A stretch of 64,000 bases of DNA from Polaribacter pacificus (GCF_038024035.1 NZ_CP150664.1:2170001-2234000), one strand, 5' to 3'. Shown: positions 47,565-55,975, counted from the stretch's first letter. The notes: generated from the letters alone by a model not told the origin. A program made the numbers and translations.

Positions 47565-47638
47565 GGTCTGGTAGTTCAGCTGGTTAGAATACCTGCCTGT
47601 CACGCAGGGGGTCGCGGGTTCGAGTCCCGTCCAGACCG
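47565..47638 (+). tRNA. tRNA-Asp (anticodon GTC)
   Basis: Acceptor GGTCTGG / CCAGACC, anticodon stem CTGCC...GGCAG-type arm with loop reading GTC, T arm GGTTCGAGTCC. Discriminator G. The accessory stretch begins directly after its terminator. Confidence 0.96.
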
Positions 47639-47640
47639 CA

Positions 47641-47673
47641 AAAAGCTTCTCAATTTATTGAGGAGCTTTTTTT
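47641..47673 (+). terminator. tRNA-Asp terminator
   Basis: AAAAGCTTCTCAA / TTGAGGAGCTTTT stem, TTTA loop, T7 tail. Following it, 47674-47936 has no gene I can support; it holds only an AGCTCTC/GAGAGCT hairpin at 47727-47744. Confidence 0.88.
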
Positions 47674-47936
47674 GTTTCCGTACATATCGAATGGTTTCGG
47701 TTATGTTTGGATACAAAAAAGGTCTAAGCTCTCCATAGAGAGCTGTCTTTATAAGAGGCATTTTAAAAACTCATCTACCACCACCTCCAAAACTTTTTTA
47801 TAATGCTATTTTTCTTACTTTAGTAAAAAATTGAAAACTAGTTGTTTGTCAGTAAACGTCTTTTAACATGATCTTTATGTGAGATAGAAGGATTGAAATG
47901 CATTATATTACTAGTTGGCAGTAATAAATAAAAACT

Positions 47937-49844
47937 TTGGAAAATCATATAATAAATAGAACTACCTTCTGGATAGAGTTATGGGAAGACTTAATAAAAG
48001 ATTTTTTAAAAAAATCTTTTGGTTTATCTCTACAAACACCGCATACATTAATTGAAGATATAATTACTGAAATTGAAGAAAATTCGTTTAAAAACAAAAA
48101 CAATAAAGAATATTTTTATTCTAAAATAAATGATTATTCTGAAAATGATCCAGTAATAAAAAAACAATTCGCTTCCAAATTCAAACTACTTAGATCAAAT
48201 TTCAATTCTGATAGAACAAAATTAATTTTAGAAATCGCTAAAAACATAAAGGTTGAATTTGAAAAAGGAAAATATTTTGACAATAATTTAGAATTGTTAT
48301 GTAAACACTTAAACAAGAATGAACCCATAGATATTCAGTTTATCTCTGACATTAAAAACCTAACTCAAAACGTAATAGTAGAATTCATTATTAAAGGTTA
48401 TAGCTTAAAGGATACAGAGAAATTTTCAAGTAATATTTTTGATGAATACCATCTTCATAGCAAAATAAGTAACACATATTATTCAAACTTTCCACATAAT
48501 ATAAATCACAACATATATATATCTAACGATGGTGTATATGATTATGAAAAATTCAATAAAGAATTAAAAAAAATAATTGACAATCTAACAACTGAAAAAA
48601 GGATTAGAACTCTCTCATATTATTATTATAAAGCCAAAGAAAGAGCTAATTATATTTTTGAAATTCGAGGAATCAAAGGTTCAGCCTTATTAAAAATAGC
48701 GGGAGTCACTTTTTATTCTTTAGATAAAAAAAGGTTTATAACTAAAGAAGCATCTTCAGCAAGAGAAATTTTGAATTCAAAAAATAAAGATAACGAGGAG
48801 AAATTTGTTCAAGTTTCTGTGGAAATTGACGATTATTTATTACCTAATTCTTCTTTGTCAAAAGCTTTAAACAAACTTGAAAATGCTATTGATTTGATTA
48901 ATTGTTATATAAATAACAAAACTTCAATTGAAGTAAATTCATCAAATTATATTATTGAACAAAATGGAGATTGTGTTTTTGGTAGTTGGAGTGCAAATAA
49001 AGAAGCTAAAAAAATTATGGATTCTTTAGATTTAAAGGATTACGAAGAGTATTTATTAAAAATTAATAAGCATAGTTTTCTTTGGGATTTAAAAAAACCG
49101 AACACAAACACTAAACTTTTAAACGCAATACATTGGTATAGTAAAGCTGAACAAGCTACAAGACAAGAAGATAAAATTTTAAACTATTGGATTGCCATAG
49201 AAAGCTTATTTAAAAAAGACAAGACAGTTATAGATGAAGTAATAAAATCTAATAGAAAAAGCGAAATCCAATTAATTCAAGAAATAGTTTCAGCAAATAA
49301 AATGTTTTCTTTCATATATGATTATGGATGGGAGGTTTACTATTACTATAGTAATTCTGTTCAATCTGTATTTAATAAAAACCCATATGGTTTTAGTGAA
49401 GAATTAATACTTAAAGCAAATCTTAAAACTCGTTTTGGAGAGAAAATTTATTTAAACAAGTTTGTACAACACTTGGGCGAAATAAATAAATTAGAAAAAG
49501 ATATATTCAAAAAACAACAAAATCAAAAAATAATTGATTTTTATTCTGAATCTACAACCTCTATAAAAGTAATACAAAATCAAATTTCAGTGATAAAGAA
49601 TGATATTTTAATGATTTACAGGCTTAGAAACCTAATAGTTCATAATGCACATTTTAATAATGCCTTATTACCATATTATGTATGGAAAGCTAAGAATTAT
49701 ACTGGTTCTATCATACGGGAATTAATTTCAACTGAAGATATTGATGATAATAAAATATCAAATGCATTGATAAATATATACTTGAGAAAAGAAGAATTGT
49801 TGTTAGATTTAAAGAATAACACTGTAGATTTATTTAAAATTTAA
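47937..49844 (+). CDS. Large AT-rich protein with C-terminal Apea-like HEPN domain
   Basis: 635 residues, TTG start (in-frame stop just upstream at 47925, no ATG until deep inside). The N-terminal ~390 residues are Asn/Lys/Ile-rich and unrecognised. From ~398 a helical region begins with HWYSKAEQ and NYWIAIESLFKKD, typical of Apea-type HEPN domains, and ends with RNLIVH: Arg564-x4-His569, the catalytic Rx4-6H pair of HEPN ribonucleases. No membrane segments. Composition is more AT-rich than neighbouring housekeeping genes. Position right after tRNA-Asp and before a transposase remnant suggests acquired DNA. Defence or toxin RNase is a reasonable hypothesis, not shown. Confidence 0.7.
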   Translation: MENHIINRTTFWIELWEDLIKDFLKKSFGLSLQTPHTLIEDIITEIEENSFKNKNNKEYFYSKINDYSENDPVIKKQFASKFKLLRSNFNSDRTKLILEIAKNIKVEFEKGKYFDNNLELLCKHLNKNEPIDIQFISDIKNLTQNVIVEFIIKGYSLKDTEKFSSNIFDEYHLHSKISNTYYSNFPHNINHNIYISNDGVYDYEKFNKELKKIIDNLTTEKRIRTLSYYYYKAKERANYIFEIRGIKGSALLKIAGVTFYSLDKKRFITKEASSAREILNSKNKDNEEKFVQVSVEIDDYLLPNSSLSKALNKLENAIDLINCYINNKTSIEVNSSNYIIEQNGDCVFGSWSANKEAKKIMDSLDLKDYEEYLLKINKHSFLWDLKKPNTNTKLLNAIHWYSKAEQATRQEDKILNYWIAIESLFKKDKTVIDEVIKSNRKSEIQLIQEIVSANKMFSFIYDYGWEVYYYYSNSVQSVFNKNPYGFSEELILKANLKTRFGEKIYLNKFVQHLGEINKLEKDIFKKQQNQKIIDFYSESTTSIKVIQNQISVIKNDILMIYRLRNLIVHNAHFNNALLPYYVWKAKNYTGSIIRELISTEDIDDNKISNALINIYLRKEELLLDLKNNTVDLFKI

Positions 49845-49910
49845 AACTAGCCAACACCGTGTATAATTAATGGCTAGTTCTAGCCTACTTACGAAAACCC
49901 CTTCCTACGG
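49845..49910. repeat. Spacer repeat, copy A
   Basis: Begins at the stop of the HEPN gene with AACTAGCC...GGCTAGTT arms (49845-49852, 49872-49879) and continues CTAGCCTACTTACGAAAACC and CCTTCC. Related spacers occur at 52567-52605 and 53190-53240. A palindromic CCTGCC/GGCAGG patch follows (49901-49952). Confidence 0.6.
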
Positions 49911-49952
49911 CAGGCAAGCTCGCGGATTTTCTACCTGCCAGCGGCAGGCAGG

Positions 49953-50126
49953 AATGCAATGGCAGAGCGCGTAAAAGGTATCTTAAAAGATGAATTTTAT
50001 CTCGACCAAACCTTTGATAATGTGGCTCACGCAAAGAGAGCTGCAAAAAATTTATACAACGAAATAAGATTACACATATCTTTAGACTATAATACACCAA
50101 ATATGGTATATAAATTATCAGCGTAA
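49953..50126 (+). pseudogene. IS3-family transposase, C-terminal remnant
   Basis: A 57-codon frame reads AERVKGILKDEFYLDQ, then AKNLYNEIRLHISLDY and NTPNMVYKLSA before the stop, the C-terminal end of IS3/IS150-type OrfB transposases (DDE catalytic core missing). It is truncated on its left by the GGCAGG palindromic patch. No terminal inverted repeats recognised. The stretch 50127-50233 holds nothing else I can support. Confidence 0.85.
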
Positions 50127-50233
50127 ATTCAATTTTTACCTTTAGCCATATTTCAGGACTAGACATTAGATTCACAACTGAAAGATTGTAACAGAAAGAA
50201 AATTTAATCGTCTAAAAATAAAACACTCTTCTT

Positions 50234-51271
50234 ATGAAATTATTTAAACATATAGCAATATCAACATTATCAATTATACTTATTACTGTTGGTTTGCTAT
50301 TTTGGAGTTTATTGACAATAGACAATGATATTCAAACCAACACAATTGAAGAAACCAAAAATAAATTTGGATCTTTTAAGGCAAATGAGATTTTAAAAAA
50401 ACAAAAATTAGAAAGTTTTCAGTATCATTTATTAGGCTTTTACGGAAATATTCTTCCAAAATTCAAGCCTTTAAACAATACAATTCATTACTCAATAGCA
50501 TACAAAAGTGACGGATTAATTGTTACTGGCAGTTTGGTAACGCCTAAGAAAGAAGGTAAGTATCCTTGTATCATATTTAATAGAGGAGGAAATAGAGATT
50601 ATGGTAGACTTGACTTTAGGATGGTTAATAAATATATGACCGTACTTGCAGAACAAGGCTATGTTGTTATTGCTTCAAATTATAGAGGAAACAGTGGTAG
50701 CGAAGGGAAAGAAGAATTTGGAGGAGCAGATGTTAATGATGTATTAAACTTAGTATCTACACTCTCAGAAGAAACAATGGCCGATACGTCTAAAATAGGT
50801 ATTTATGGTCATAGTAGAGGAGGTATGATGACGTATAAAGCCCTTCAAAAGTCAAATATATTTAAAGCGGCAGTAGTAATGGCAGGTTCAGCCAATGAAT
50901 TTACATCAGTCGAAGATCGTCCAGAGTTAGAAAAAAATGTGCATGAGCAACTTATCCCTAATTATTATAAAAATAAAAACCAAGAATTAACTGATCGTTC
51001 TGTTGTTTTTTGGTCAGAAGAGCTTAATAAGACTCCGTTACTTTTATTACATGGCAAAGATGACAAAAGAGTAAATTATACTGAAGCTAAACAATTAGCA
51101 ACAAAACTTGACAGTTTAAACTTCCCCTACAAACTAGTGTCTTTTAATGATGATGATCATACTTTATCAAAAAATAAGAAAAAAGCAGATTCAATTACCA
51201 TAAGTTGGTTTAATAAATACTTAAGAGGCAACCAAGTATTCAATGAAGACACACAAAAAGAGCATATATAA
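50234..51271 (+). CDS. Exported or membrane-anchored alpha/beta hydrolase (S9/dienelactone-like)
   Basis: 345 residues. N-terminal hydrophobic helix ~8-28 gives export or anchoring. Catalytic triad visible: Ser in GHSRGGM near 194, Asp in HGKDDKRVNY near 278, His in DDDHTL near 315. NRGGN near 115 and SNYRGNSGSEG near 152 are S9 peptidase/esterase-like. Substrate unknown. Accessory location; no operon partner. Downstream 51272-51610 contains a AAACTTTC/GAAAGTTT hairpin near 51407-51431 and no gene. Confidence 0.85.
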   Translation: MKLFKHIAISTLSIILITVGLLFWSLLTIDNDIQTNTIEETKNKFGSFKANEILKKQKLESFQYHLLGFYGNILPKFKPLNNTIHYSIAYKSDGLIVTGSLVTPKKEGKYPCIIFNRGGNRDYGRLDFRMVNKYMTVLAEQGYVVIASNYRGNSGSEGKEEFGGADVNDVLNLVSTLSEETMADTSKIGIYGHSRGGMMTYKALQKSNIFKAAVVMAGSANEFTSVEDRPELEKNVHEQLIPNYYKNKNQELTDRSVVFWSEELNKTPLLLLHGKDDKRVNYTEAKQLATKLDSLNFPYKLVSFNDDDHTLSKNKKKADSITISWFNKYLRGNQVFNEDTQKEHI

Positions 51272-51558
51272 ACAGTAAAAAAATTGAACTAATTATAATA
51301 TTCGCTTATTGCAATCATTTAAAATGAAAACAAAAGAAACACTAAGCACAATAAATTATATAAAAAATAGGCAAAAAGTAATAAAATAAATGCTTTTGGC
51401 TCGTATCAAACTTTCTGCTTAATCGAAAGTTTAGTACCTCCTAACCGCCTACTTTTCATATACTAAACGTTGTGTGTCATTTGAGAATAGAATCCGAAAA
51501 CTGAAATTGTAATTAATTATTAAAGTATTTTATAAAAAACAAAAAGATTGAAAAATAT

Positions 51559-51591
51559 AGTTCATTAAACACTGAACTTTATGTGCCTTTG
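51559..51591 (+). promoter_or_regulatory. Possible autoregulatory operator and -7 box for the GbsR/MarR gene
   Basis: Inverted repeat AGTTCA-N8-TGAACT (51559-51578) lies just upstream of TGCCTTTG (51584-51591, one mismatch to TAnnTTTG) and 20 bases before the ATG at 51611. The placement between promoter elements fits a repressor site. Confidence 0.4.
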
Positions 51592-51610
51592 TTGAATACG
51601 AATTTAAACA

Positions 51611-52063
51611 ATGACTAAAAAAGAAAAATATATTGAAGATGTCGGATTATTTTATGAGAATTATGGATTACCCAAAATGGCAGGACGAATATTGGGATAT
51701 TTAATTTCTTCTGAATCTGACAATAATTCATTTGATGATTTGAAAGATTCACTTAAAGCCAGTAAAGGTTCCATAAGTGGAAATGTAAACTTGTTGCTAA
51801 ATCAAAATATGATTGAAAGGCATATGATTTCAGGTGATAGAAAATCATATTACAAAATAGCTTTGAATAATCTTGAAAAGATTTTGGAATCCAAGGTGAA
51901 ATCAGTTACACAATTTAAAATAATTTTGGAAAAAGGATTGCAATTTGATTTAAGTACAGATAGTTTAAAGAAACAAAACCTAAATGAAATTCTAAATTAT
52001 TATGAATTTCTTGAAAGTGAAATACCACTACTGAAAATTAAATGGGAGCAAAAAAACAAATAG
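51611..52063 (+). CDS. GbsR/MarR-type winged-helix regulator
   Basis: 150 residues. Winged-helix DNA-binding core ~15-85: LPKMAGRILGYLISSE, then the recognition region SLKASKGSISGNVNLLLNQ and wing MISGDRKSYYKI, in the pattern of the GbsR family. A C-terminal helix probably dimerises. It lies 4 bp before the DUF6653-like membrane gene, so it likely controls that gene and itself. Confidence 0.85.
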   Translation: MTKKEKYIEDVGLFYENYGLPKMAGRILGYLISSESDNNSFDDLKDSLKASKGSISGNVNLLLNQNMIERHMISGDRKSYYKIALNNLEKILESKVKSVTQFKIILEKGLQFDLSTDSLKKQNLNEILNYYEFLESEIPLLKIKWEQKNK

Positions 52064-52067
52064 AATT

Positions 52068-52562
52068 ATGGCATTAGAAAAACGGATAGCAAAAATATTC
52101 AAACTTGAAGGGGAGAGTTGGATGAGGCATACTAATCCTTGGTCTATATGGACAAGGTTTGCTACATTACCTTTTATAATTCTAGCTGTATGGTCAAGAG
52201 TTTGGATTGGATGGTATTGTCTAATTCCAATTGCAATTCTTATTGTTTGGATAATTTTAAATCCAACCTTATTTAATAAGCCAAAAAGTATAGATAATTG
52301 GGGTGCAGAAGCTGTATTAGGAGAAAGGTGTTGGGCTGAACGAAAGACTTTCCCAGTACCAAAACACCACTCTACACCAGTTCTTATTCTAACCATATTA
52401 CAAACTATAGGCGGAATTATATTAATAATTGGTTTATGGAAATTAGAAATAAATTTGACAATAATGGGTTCAATTACTGCATATATGGCTAAAATGTGGT
52501 TTTTAGATAGAATGGTTTGGATATTTAGAGAAATGAAAACGAACGCACAACAAAGTATATAA
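52068..52562 (+). CDS. DUF6653-like membrane protein
   Basis: 164 residues, four probable transmembrane segments (about 30-46, 50-66, 102-120, 124-142). The conserved-looking blocks are HTNPWSIWTRF near 21 and NPTLFNKP near 65, then WGAEAVLGERCW. I recall these as DUF6653; function unknown. Coupled to the upstream GbsR/MarR gene by a 4-bp gap. Confidence 0.7.
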   Translation: MALEKRIAKIFKLEGESWMRHTNPWSIWTRFATLPFIILAVWSRVWIGWYCLIPIAILIVWIILNPTLFNKPKSIDNWGAEAVLGERCWAERKTFPVPKHHSTPVLILTILQTIGGIILIIGLWKLEINLTIMGSITAYMAKMWFLDRMVWIFREMKTNAQQSI

Positions 52563-52566
52563 TACA

Positions 52567-52615
52567 TTGCTAGTACAAACCTACTTACCAAAACCCCTTC
52601 CTGCTGGCAGACAGG
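52567..52615. repeat. Spacer repeat, copy B
   Basis: After the DUF6653-like gene: GCTAGTACAAACCTACTTAC, then CAAAACCCCTTCCTGC and GGCAGACAGGC, closely matching copy A at 49870-49920 in the shared CTAGT...CCTACTTAC.AAAACCCCTTCC core. Confidence 0.6.
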
Positions 52616-52654
52616 CCCAGCAAATCATACAAACACGTTCGTAAATACTAAAAA

Positions 52655-53182
52655 ATGAAACCCACATTTATAATACTTTTTTTCTTTTTTATAGTATTGG
52701 TTAGTAATCAGAGAGCGCTTGGCCAACATAAAATAACGTTAACTGGAAAGGTTATTCATTACAATGACAAACAGAGTCTTCCGGGAGTAATTGTACAAAC
52801 ATATTCTGGTACTAAATATTTGAATGAAACTTCTACCAATTTTGAAAGTGGTTCATTTACCTTAAGCACAGAAGAGACATTTGATAAAATAGTTTTCACA
52901 TATTTGTTTTTTTATCCACTTATTATAGAGAACATCAAAAAGATTGATAGTGCCCAATTAAATCTTGGTGAAATTAAATTAATTGAGGTTCCTATGCCTT
53001 TAACGCATTTTTCTTCTAAAAAAGCAGAGCGAATTGAAAAGAAAAAAGAAAAATTAGAGGTATTAAAACTTAAAAAAGGAATTATTATTAGCGATGGAAA
53101 AGTAATGTACAGAATGAAATTGAAGAAAAGAAAGGGGGAATATGCTTTTTATATTGACTATAAAGATTTTAAAAATAAATAA
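52655..53182 (+). CDS. Secreted carboxypeptidase-regulatory-like (CarboxypepD_reg) protein
   Basis: 175 residues. Signal peptide ~1-23 (cleavage after RALGQ). Body starts with ITLTGKVIHYNDKQSLPGV and ends its beta-sandwich near residue 110, the pattern of the carboxypeptidase-like regulatory domain common at the N-terminus of TonB-dependent receptors; here it stands alone with a Lys/Glu-rich helical tail. Role unknown; in this phylum such proteins are often cell-surface associated. Confidence 0.7.
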   Translation: MKPTFIILFFFFIVLVSNQRALGQHKITLTGKVIHYNDKQSLPGVIVQTYSGTKYLNETSTNFESGSFTLSTEETFDKIVFTYLFFYPLIIENIKKIDSAQLNLGEIKLIEVPMPLTHFSSKKAERIEKKKEKLEVLKLKKGIIISDGKVMYRMKLKKRKGEYAFYIDYKDFKNK

Positions 53183-53189
53183 AGTATTT

Positions 53190-53245
53190 GCCCAACACCA
53201 CCAAAAATCAATCACTAGCTCCTGTCTACTCTAGTAACCCCTCCC
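53190..53245. repeat. Spacer repeat, diverged copy C
   Basis: GCCCAACACCACC...CACTAGCTCCTGTCTACT and AACCCCTCCC follow the same order as copy A (CCAACACC, CTAGTTCTAGCCTACT, AACCCCTTCC) but with more differences. Confidence 0.45.
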
Positions 53246-53312
53246 TTAATGAATAATAATCTTTTTTGCTGTTGAAAATCACATAAGCAATACTCCTGTT
53301 TATTTTCTCCTG

Positions 53313-53343
53313 TTTGCTTTTATGTGGATTTACCTTATATTTA
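53313..53343 (+). promoter_or_regulatory. Promoter of the 53385 membrane gene
   Basis: TTTG at 53313-53316, 19-base spacer, TATATTTA at 53336-53343 (last base differs from consensus). The TTTG lies in the 3' arm of an imperfect hairpin (AAATCACATAAGCAA with TTGCTTTTATGTGGATTT, 53277-53332). Confidence 0.5.
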
Positions 53344-53384
53344 ACAGCTGTAGCTGTATAAGCACAGCGCATCAATAAAAAAAT

Positions 53385-53759
53385 ATGAAAACAGCAGAGC
53401 TGCTTAAAAAATTACTAGTAAAACTACCTTCAGTTGTCATGGCGGTTATTTTTATTCAAAATGGACTTACCAAAGTTTTCAATTCTGGCCAACTTGATAA
53501 GGTGATTAAAAACCAAACAGTGCTTATTCTGGTAGGTGTCTTACTACTTATCGCTACTTGTTTGTTTTTATTTCAAAAAACACTGCTCATCGGAACCGTT
53601 TTCTTGTCTTTGTATATGTGTTTTATTGTCTGTGTCCATTTGTACAAAGGAAAGCCGATAGAAGTTACGGCGCTTATTATTGTGGCAACCATTTTTGCAG
53701 CCTACTTAAGAAAACCTGAACTTTTTTATCAGGATAAACTCAATACACAAAATCATTAA
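53385..53759 (+). CDS. DoxX/MauE-like small membrane protein
   Basis: 124 residues with four hydrophobic segments (about 14-30, 45-62, 66-84, 92-108). FIQNGLTKVFNSGQ after the first helix resembles the DoxX/MauE-type core, which lacks an assigned role in many species. ATG directly precedes the 53760 gene with no gap, so the two are translationally linked. Confidence 0.6.
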   Translation: MKTAELLKKLLVKLPSVVMAVIFIQNGLTKVFNSGQLDKVIKNQTVLILVGVLLLIATCLFLFQKTLLIGTVFLSLYMCFIVCVHLYKGKPIEVTALIIVATIFAAYLRKPELFYQDKLNTQNH

Positions 53760-54539
53760 ATGCTTTATATTAAATTTAATATAGAAGACCCGTTAAAATA
53801 TCAAGATTTTCAAAAACTCTATGCACATATGCATGCTGTTAGAGCACCTGGATTTCAGTTTGCAGAAGAGGAAGGTCCCGTAATTGATTGGGATGATAAA
53901 CAAACAGACGAAGAAGTGGCTGCTGCGGTTGCCGAAATTTCTGAATTTTTAGACCAAAAACCAGAAGAGCGAAGATGCAAAGAGCTATTGCCTAAGTATG
54001 TACTAAGTTTTTTTGAGAATTACCTAAAAGAAGACAATGAAAAACTCCAAGCATTAGGAGTGCAAGATATGCTTTCGCTCTTTAACTATTTAGAGTTTGG
54101 TTTTGAGGTAGAATTGGATGCGCTAACCAAGATAGATGAAAATTCTGGTAGGGTAGATTTTTCTACAGCCAATTATCCCTTTGGTGGTCTTGAGCGTTTT
54201 ATAATTTGCTTAAAAGCCTATGGATTAAGCGCTACAGAATGCTATGATGGCTTTGCCGTTAATCAAATAGTATGGTCAAGTGCATTTGAGTACAAATTGA
54301 TCGAAGTTCCTGAGGAAGTTGAGGAATCTACTTCCAAAAAAGTGTTAAGAATGCTTATCGGAATCGGTTCACTTTTTCTTAGTTTTGGACAAACAGTTAT
54401 GATAAAACCTACCATTGCTACGTATATAGAATCTGAGTTGATGTTAGATCTGTTACAGATTTTATGTGTCATTGTGGGTTGGGCCTTACTGTACACTTTT
54501 ATCATACAAAATGTTTTTGCTAAGAAAAAGAAGGGATAA
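53760..54539 (+). CDS. Unrecognised protein with soluble N-terminus and two C-terminal membrane helices
   Basis: 259 residues. Residues 1-190 are acidic and probably cytoplasmic (several FxxL helices, FSTANYPFGGLERFIICLKAYGL segment); two transmembrane helices lie at ~196-216 and ~228-248, followed by a basic KKKKG end. I do not recognise the family. It abuts the DoxX-like gene and precedes a 63-residue glycine-rich membrane gene by 45 bp. Confidence 0.6.
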   Translation: MLYIKFNIEDPLKYQDFQKLYAHMHAVRAPGFQFAEEEGPVIDWDDKQTDEEVAAAVAEISEFLDQKPEERRCKELLPKYVLSFFENYLKEDNEKLQALGVQDMLSLFNYLEFGFEVELDALTKIDENSGRVDFSTANYPFGGLERFIICLKAYGLSATECYDGFAVNQIVWSSAFEYKLIEVPEEVEESTSKKVLRMLIGIGSLFLSFGQTVMIKPTIATYIESELMLDLLQILCVIVGWALLYTFIIQNVFAKKKKG

Positions 54540-54584
54540 AATTTATAGCTGCTTATTTAAACATGTTAATTAAAATGAAATAGT

Positions 54585-54776
54585 ATGGATAAAGAAAAAA
54601 AAGCAGGTTCTAAACTTGCAATTTCAGTTGCCTTAGGAGTTGCCATCGGTACAAGTTTAGGTGTTGCAACAAACAATTTGGGTTTATGGCTAGGTGTGGG
54701 TATTGCCATTGGAGCAGGAATCGGAAGTGCTCTAATGCAAAAAGGAAAAAATGAAGAAGAGGATAATAAAGAATAA
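54585..54776 (+). CDS. Small glycine-zipper membrane protein
   Basis: 63 residues: charged ends around a single long hydrophobic span (~10-53) full of GxxxG spacing (VALGVAIGTSLGVA, WLGVGIAIGAGIGSALM). This kind of glycine zipper packs tightly or oligomerises in membranes. Similar small proteins often carry no known function. Followed by a terminator. Confidence 0.6.
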   Translation: MDKEKKAGSKLAISVALGVAIGTSLGVATNNLGLWLGVGIAIGAGIGSALMQKGKNEEEDNKE

Positions 54777-54812
54777 AAAAAGCCTCTTTTTTAAAAGTTA
54801 AAAGAGGCTTTT
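54777..54812. terminator. Bidirectional terminator
   Basis: AAGCCTCTTTT / AAAAGAGGCTTTT stem with A and T runs, between the small membrane gene and the convergent efflux adaptor. Confidence 0.85.
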
Positions 54813-54829
54813 GTGTTTTTAAGAATTTG

Positions 54830-55975
54830 TTAGATGCCCAAAAGAGTATAAGCTCCTTGAGTTAAAAATTGTGTATTTGCATTAAAATCAGCTGCATTTT
54901 CTATCAGTACAAAGCCCTCGTGGCTCTTTGTAGTTTTAACCTCTTTCTTGTGAAAAAGATAGCCCTTGTCATCTTGCTTATCTAAGATAAGTACAAAGTT
55001 TTTTCCTTCAATATCAACAACGGCTTCGCTTGGTAAGGCAAGCTTGGTTTGAGACGCTGTAACAATAGCAGCCTCTATAAACATCCCAGTTAAAAAATGT
55101 TTGTGATCTTCATCATTTATATGTCCATGTACTTTTACAGTGCGGTTGGCTTCTAATGCAGTCCCAACTAAATGTACTGTCGCTTTGTATTTTTGTGATG
55201 AAGCTTCAGGAATACTAAACACAATTTCTTGTCCTTTTTTAATTTGCATGATGTCTTTTTCAAACAGTGATAACTCTAGATGAATATGATCATTGTTAAT
55301 AATCTCTAAAATTAAAGTGGATGGAGAAACATACGAGCCTCTACTTACGTTTACTTTGGTAATGCTACCAGAAATAGGAGCATATACTGTTGCAATGCTG
55401 GTAAAATTTCCTTGGATTACCTGCTCCTTAGAAATGTTTAGTAACTGTAGTTGTTTTGCAATTCCTTTGTAAGTAGCAAGCATGGTTTTATAATCGCTCT
55501 CTGCCTTTAAATAGTTTTTTTCTGAGCTTATTTTTTCGGCAAATAAGGTTTGCTCTCTTTTATAGGCAGCCTCTAATGAAGGCAATTGACTGTGACTCTC
55601 AAGGTATTTTTGTTGTAGGCTTACAAACTCAGGGTTCTCAATGGTAACCAATACCTGTCCTTTTTTAACTTTATCTCCAATTAGTAAAGGAGTCGTTTTA
55701 ATATACCCACCCATGGTTGCATTGACAATGGCTCTGTTTTCTGGCGGAACATCAATCGTTCCATTGGCATTTACAATATTTGGAAACGGCTTTTCTACTA
55801 GGCTTCCAAACTGCATTTTTTGATGTTCAAACTGAGCTTTTGTCAAGCTAATTTGGTTTTCTTGAGTACTTGTAATAAAGGTCTCTTCTGCACTTTTTTC
55901 TGATGGCTTGCTGTTGCAACTAAATAGCATCAATAGTGAGCTAAAGAAGATTAATTTGTATTTATTTTGTGGCAT
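54830..55975 (-). CDS. RND efflux periplasmic adaptor (CusB/CzcB family) lipoprotein
   Basis: 381 residues. Lipobox LMLFSC places lipidation at Cys20. Membrane-fusion domains in order: barrel-sandwich half (NATMGGYIKTTPLLIGDKVKKGQ, ~92-113), alpha-hairpin (~125-180), second lipoyl half (APISGSITKVNVSRGSYV), beta-barrel and membrane-proximal domain. It joins the inner-membrane pump to the outer-membrane factor. Lies 10 bp after the pump gene; heavy-metal (Cu/Ag or Zn/Co/Cd) export is inferred from the pump type. Confidence 0.9.
   Translation of the reverse strand: MPQNKYKLIFFSSLLMLFSCNSKPSEKSAEETFITSTQENQISLTKAQFEHQKMQFGSLVEKPFPNIVNANGTIDVPPENRAIVNATMGGYIKTTPLLIGDKVKKGQVLVTIENPEFVSLQQKYLESHSQLPSLEAAYKREQTLFAEKISSEKNYLKAESDYKTMLATYKGIAKQLQLLNISKEQVIQGNFTSIATVYAPISGSITKVNVSRGSYVSPSTLILEIINNDHIHLELSLFEKDIMQIKKGQEIVFSIPEASSQKYKATVHLVGTALEANRTVKVHGHINDEDHKHFLTGMFIEAAIVTASQTKLALPSEAVVDIEGKNFVLILDKQDDKGYLFHKKEVKTTKSHEGFVLIENAADFNANTQFLTQGAYTLLGI

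Noticed and set aside
47674..47936. Attachment site with a direct repeat of the tRNA-Asp 3' end
   Set aside because: No second copy of the tRNA-Asp 3' end was found by eye in the window, and no integrase gene is present.
49885..50175. Minus-strand 96-codon frame over the IS3 remnant
   Set aside because: It reads antisense to a clear transposase C-terminus and has no recognisable domain.
49845..53245. Integron attC sites between the accessory genes
   Set aside because: The spacers lack the GTTRRRY and RYYYAAC core boxes, no integron integrase is visible, and AACGTTG-like bits (near 51467) are isolated.
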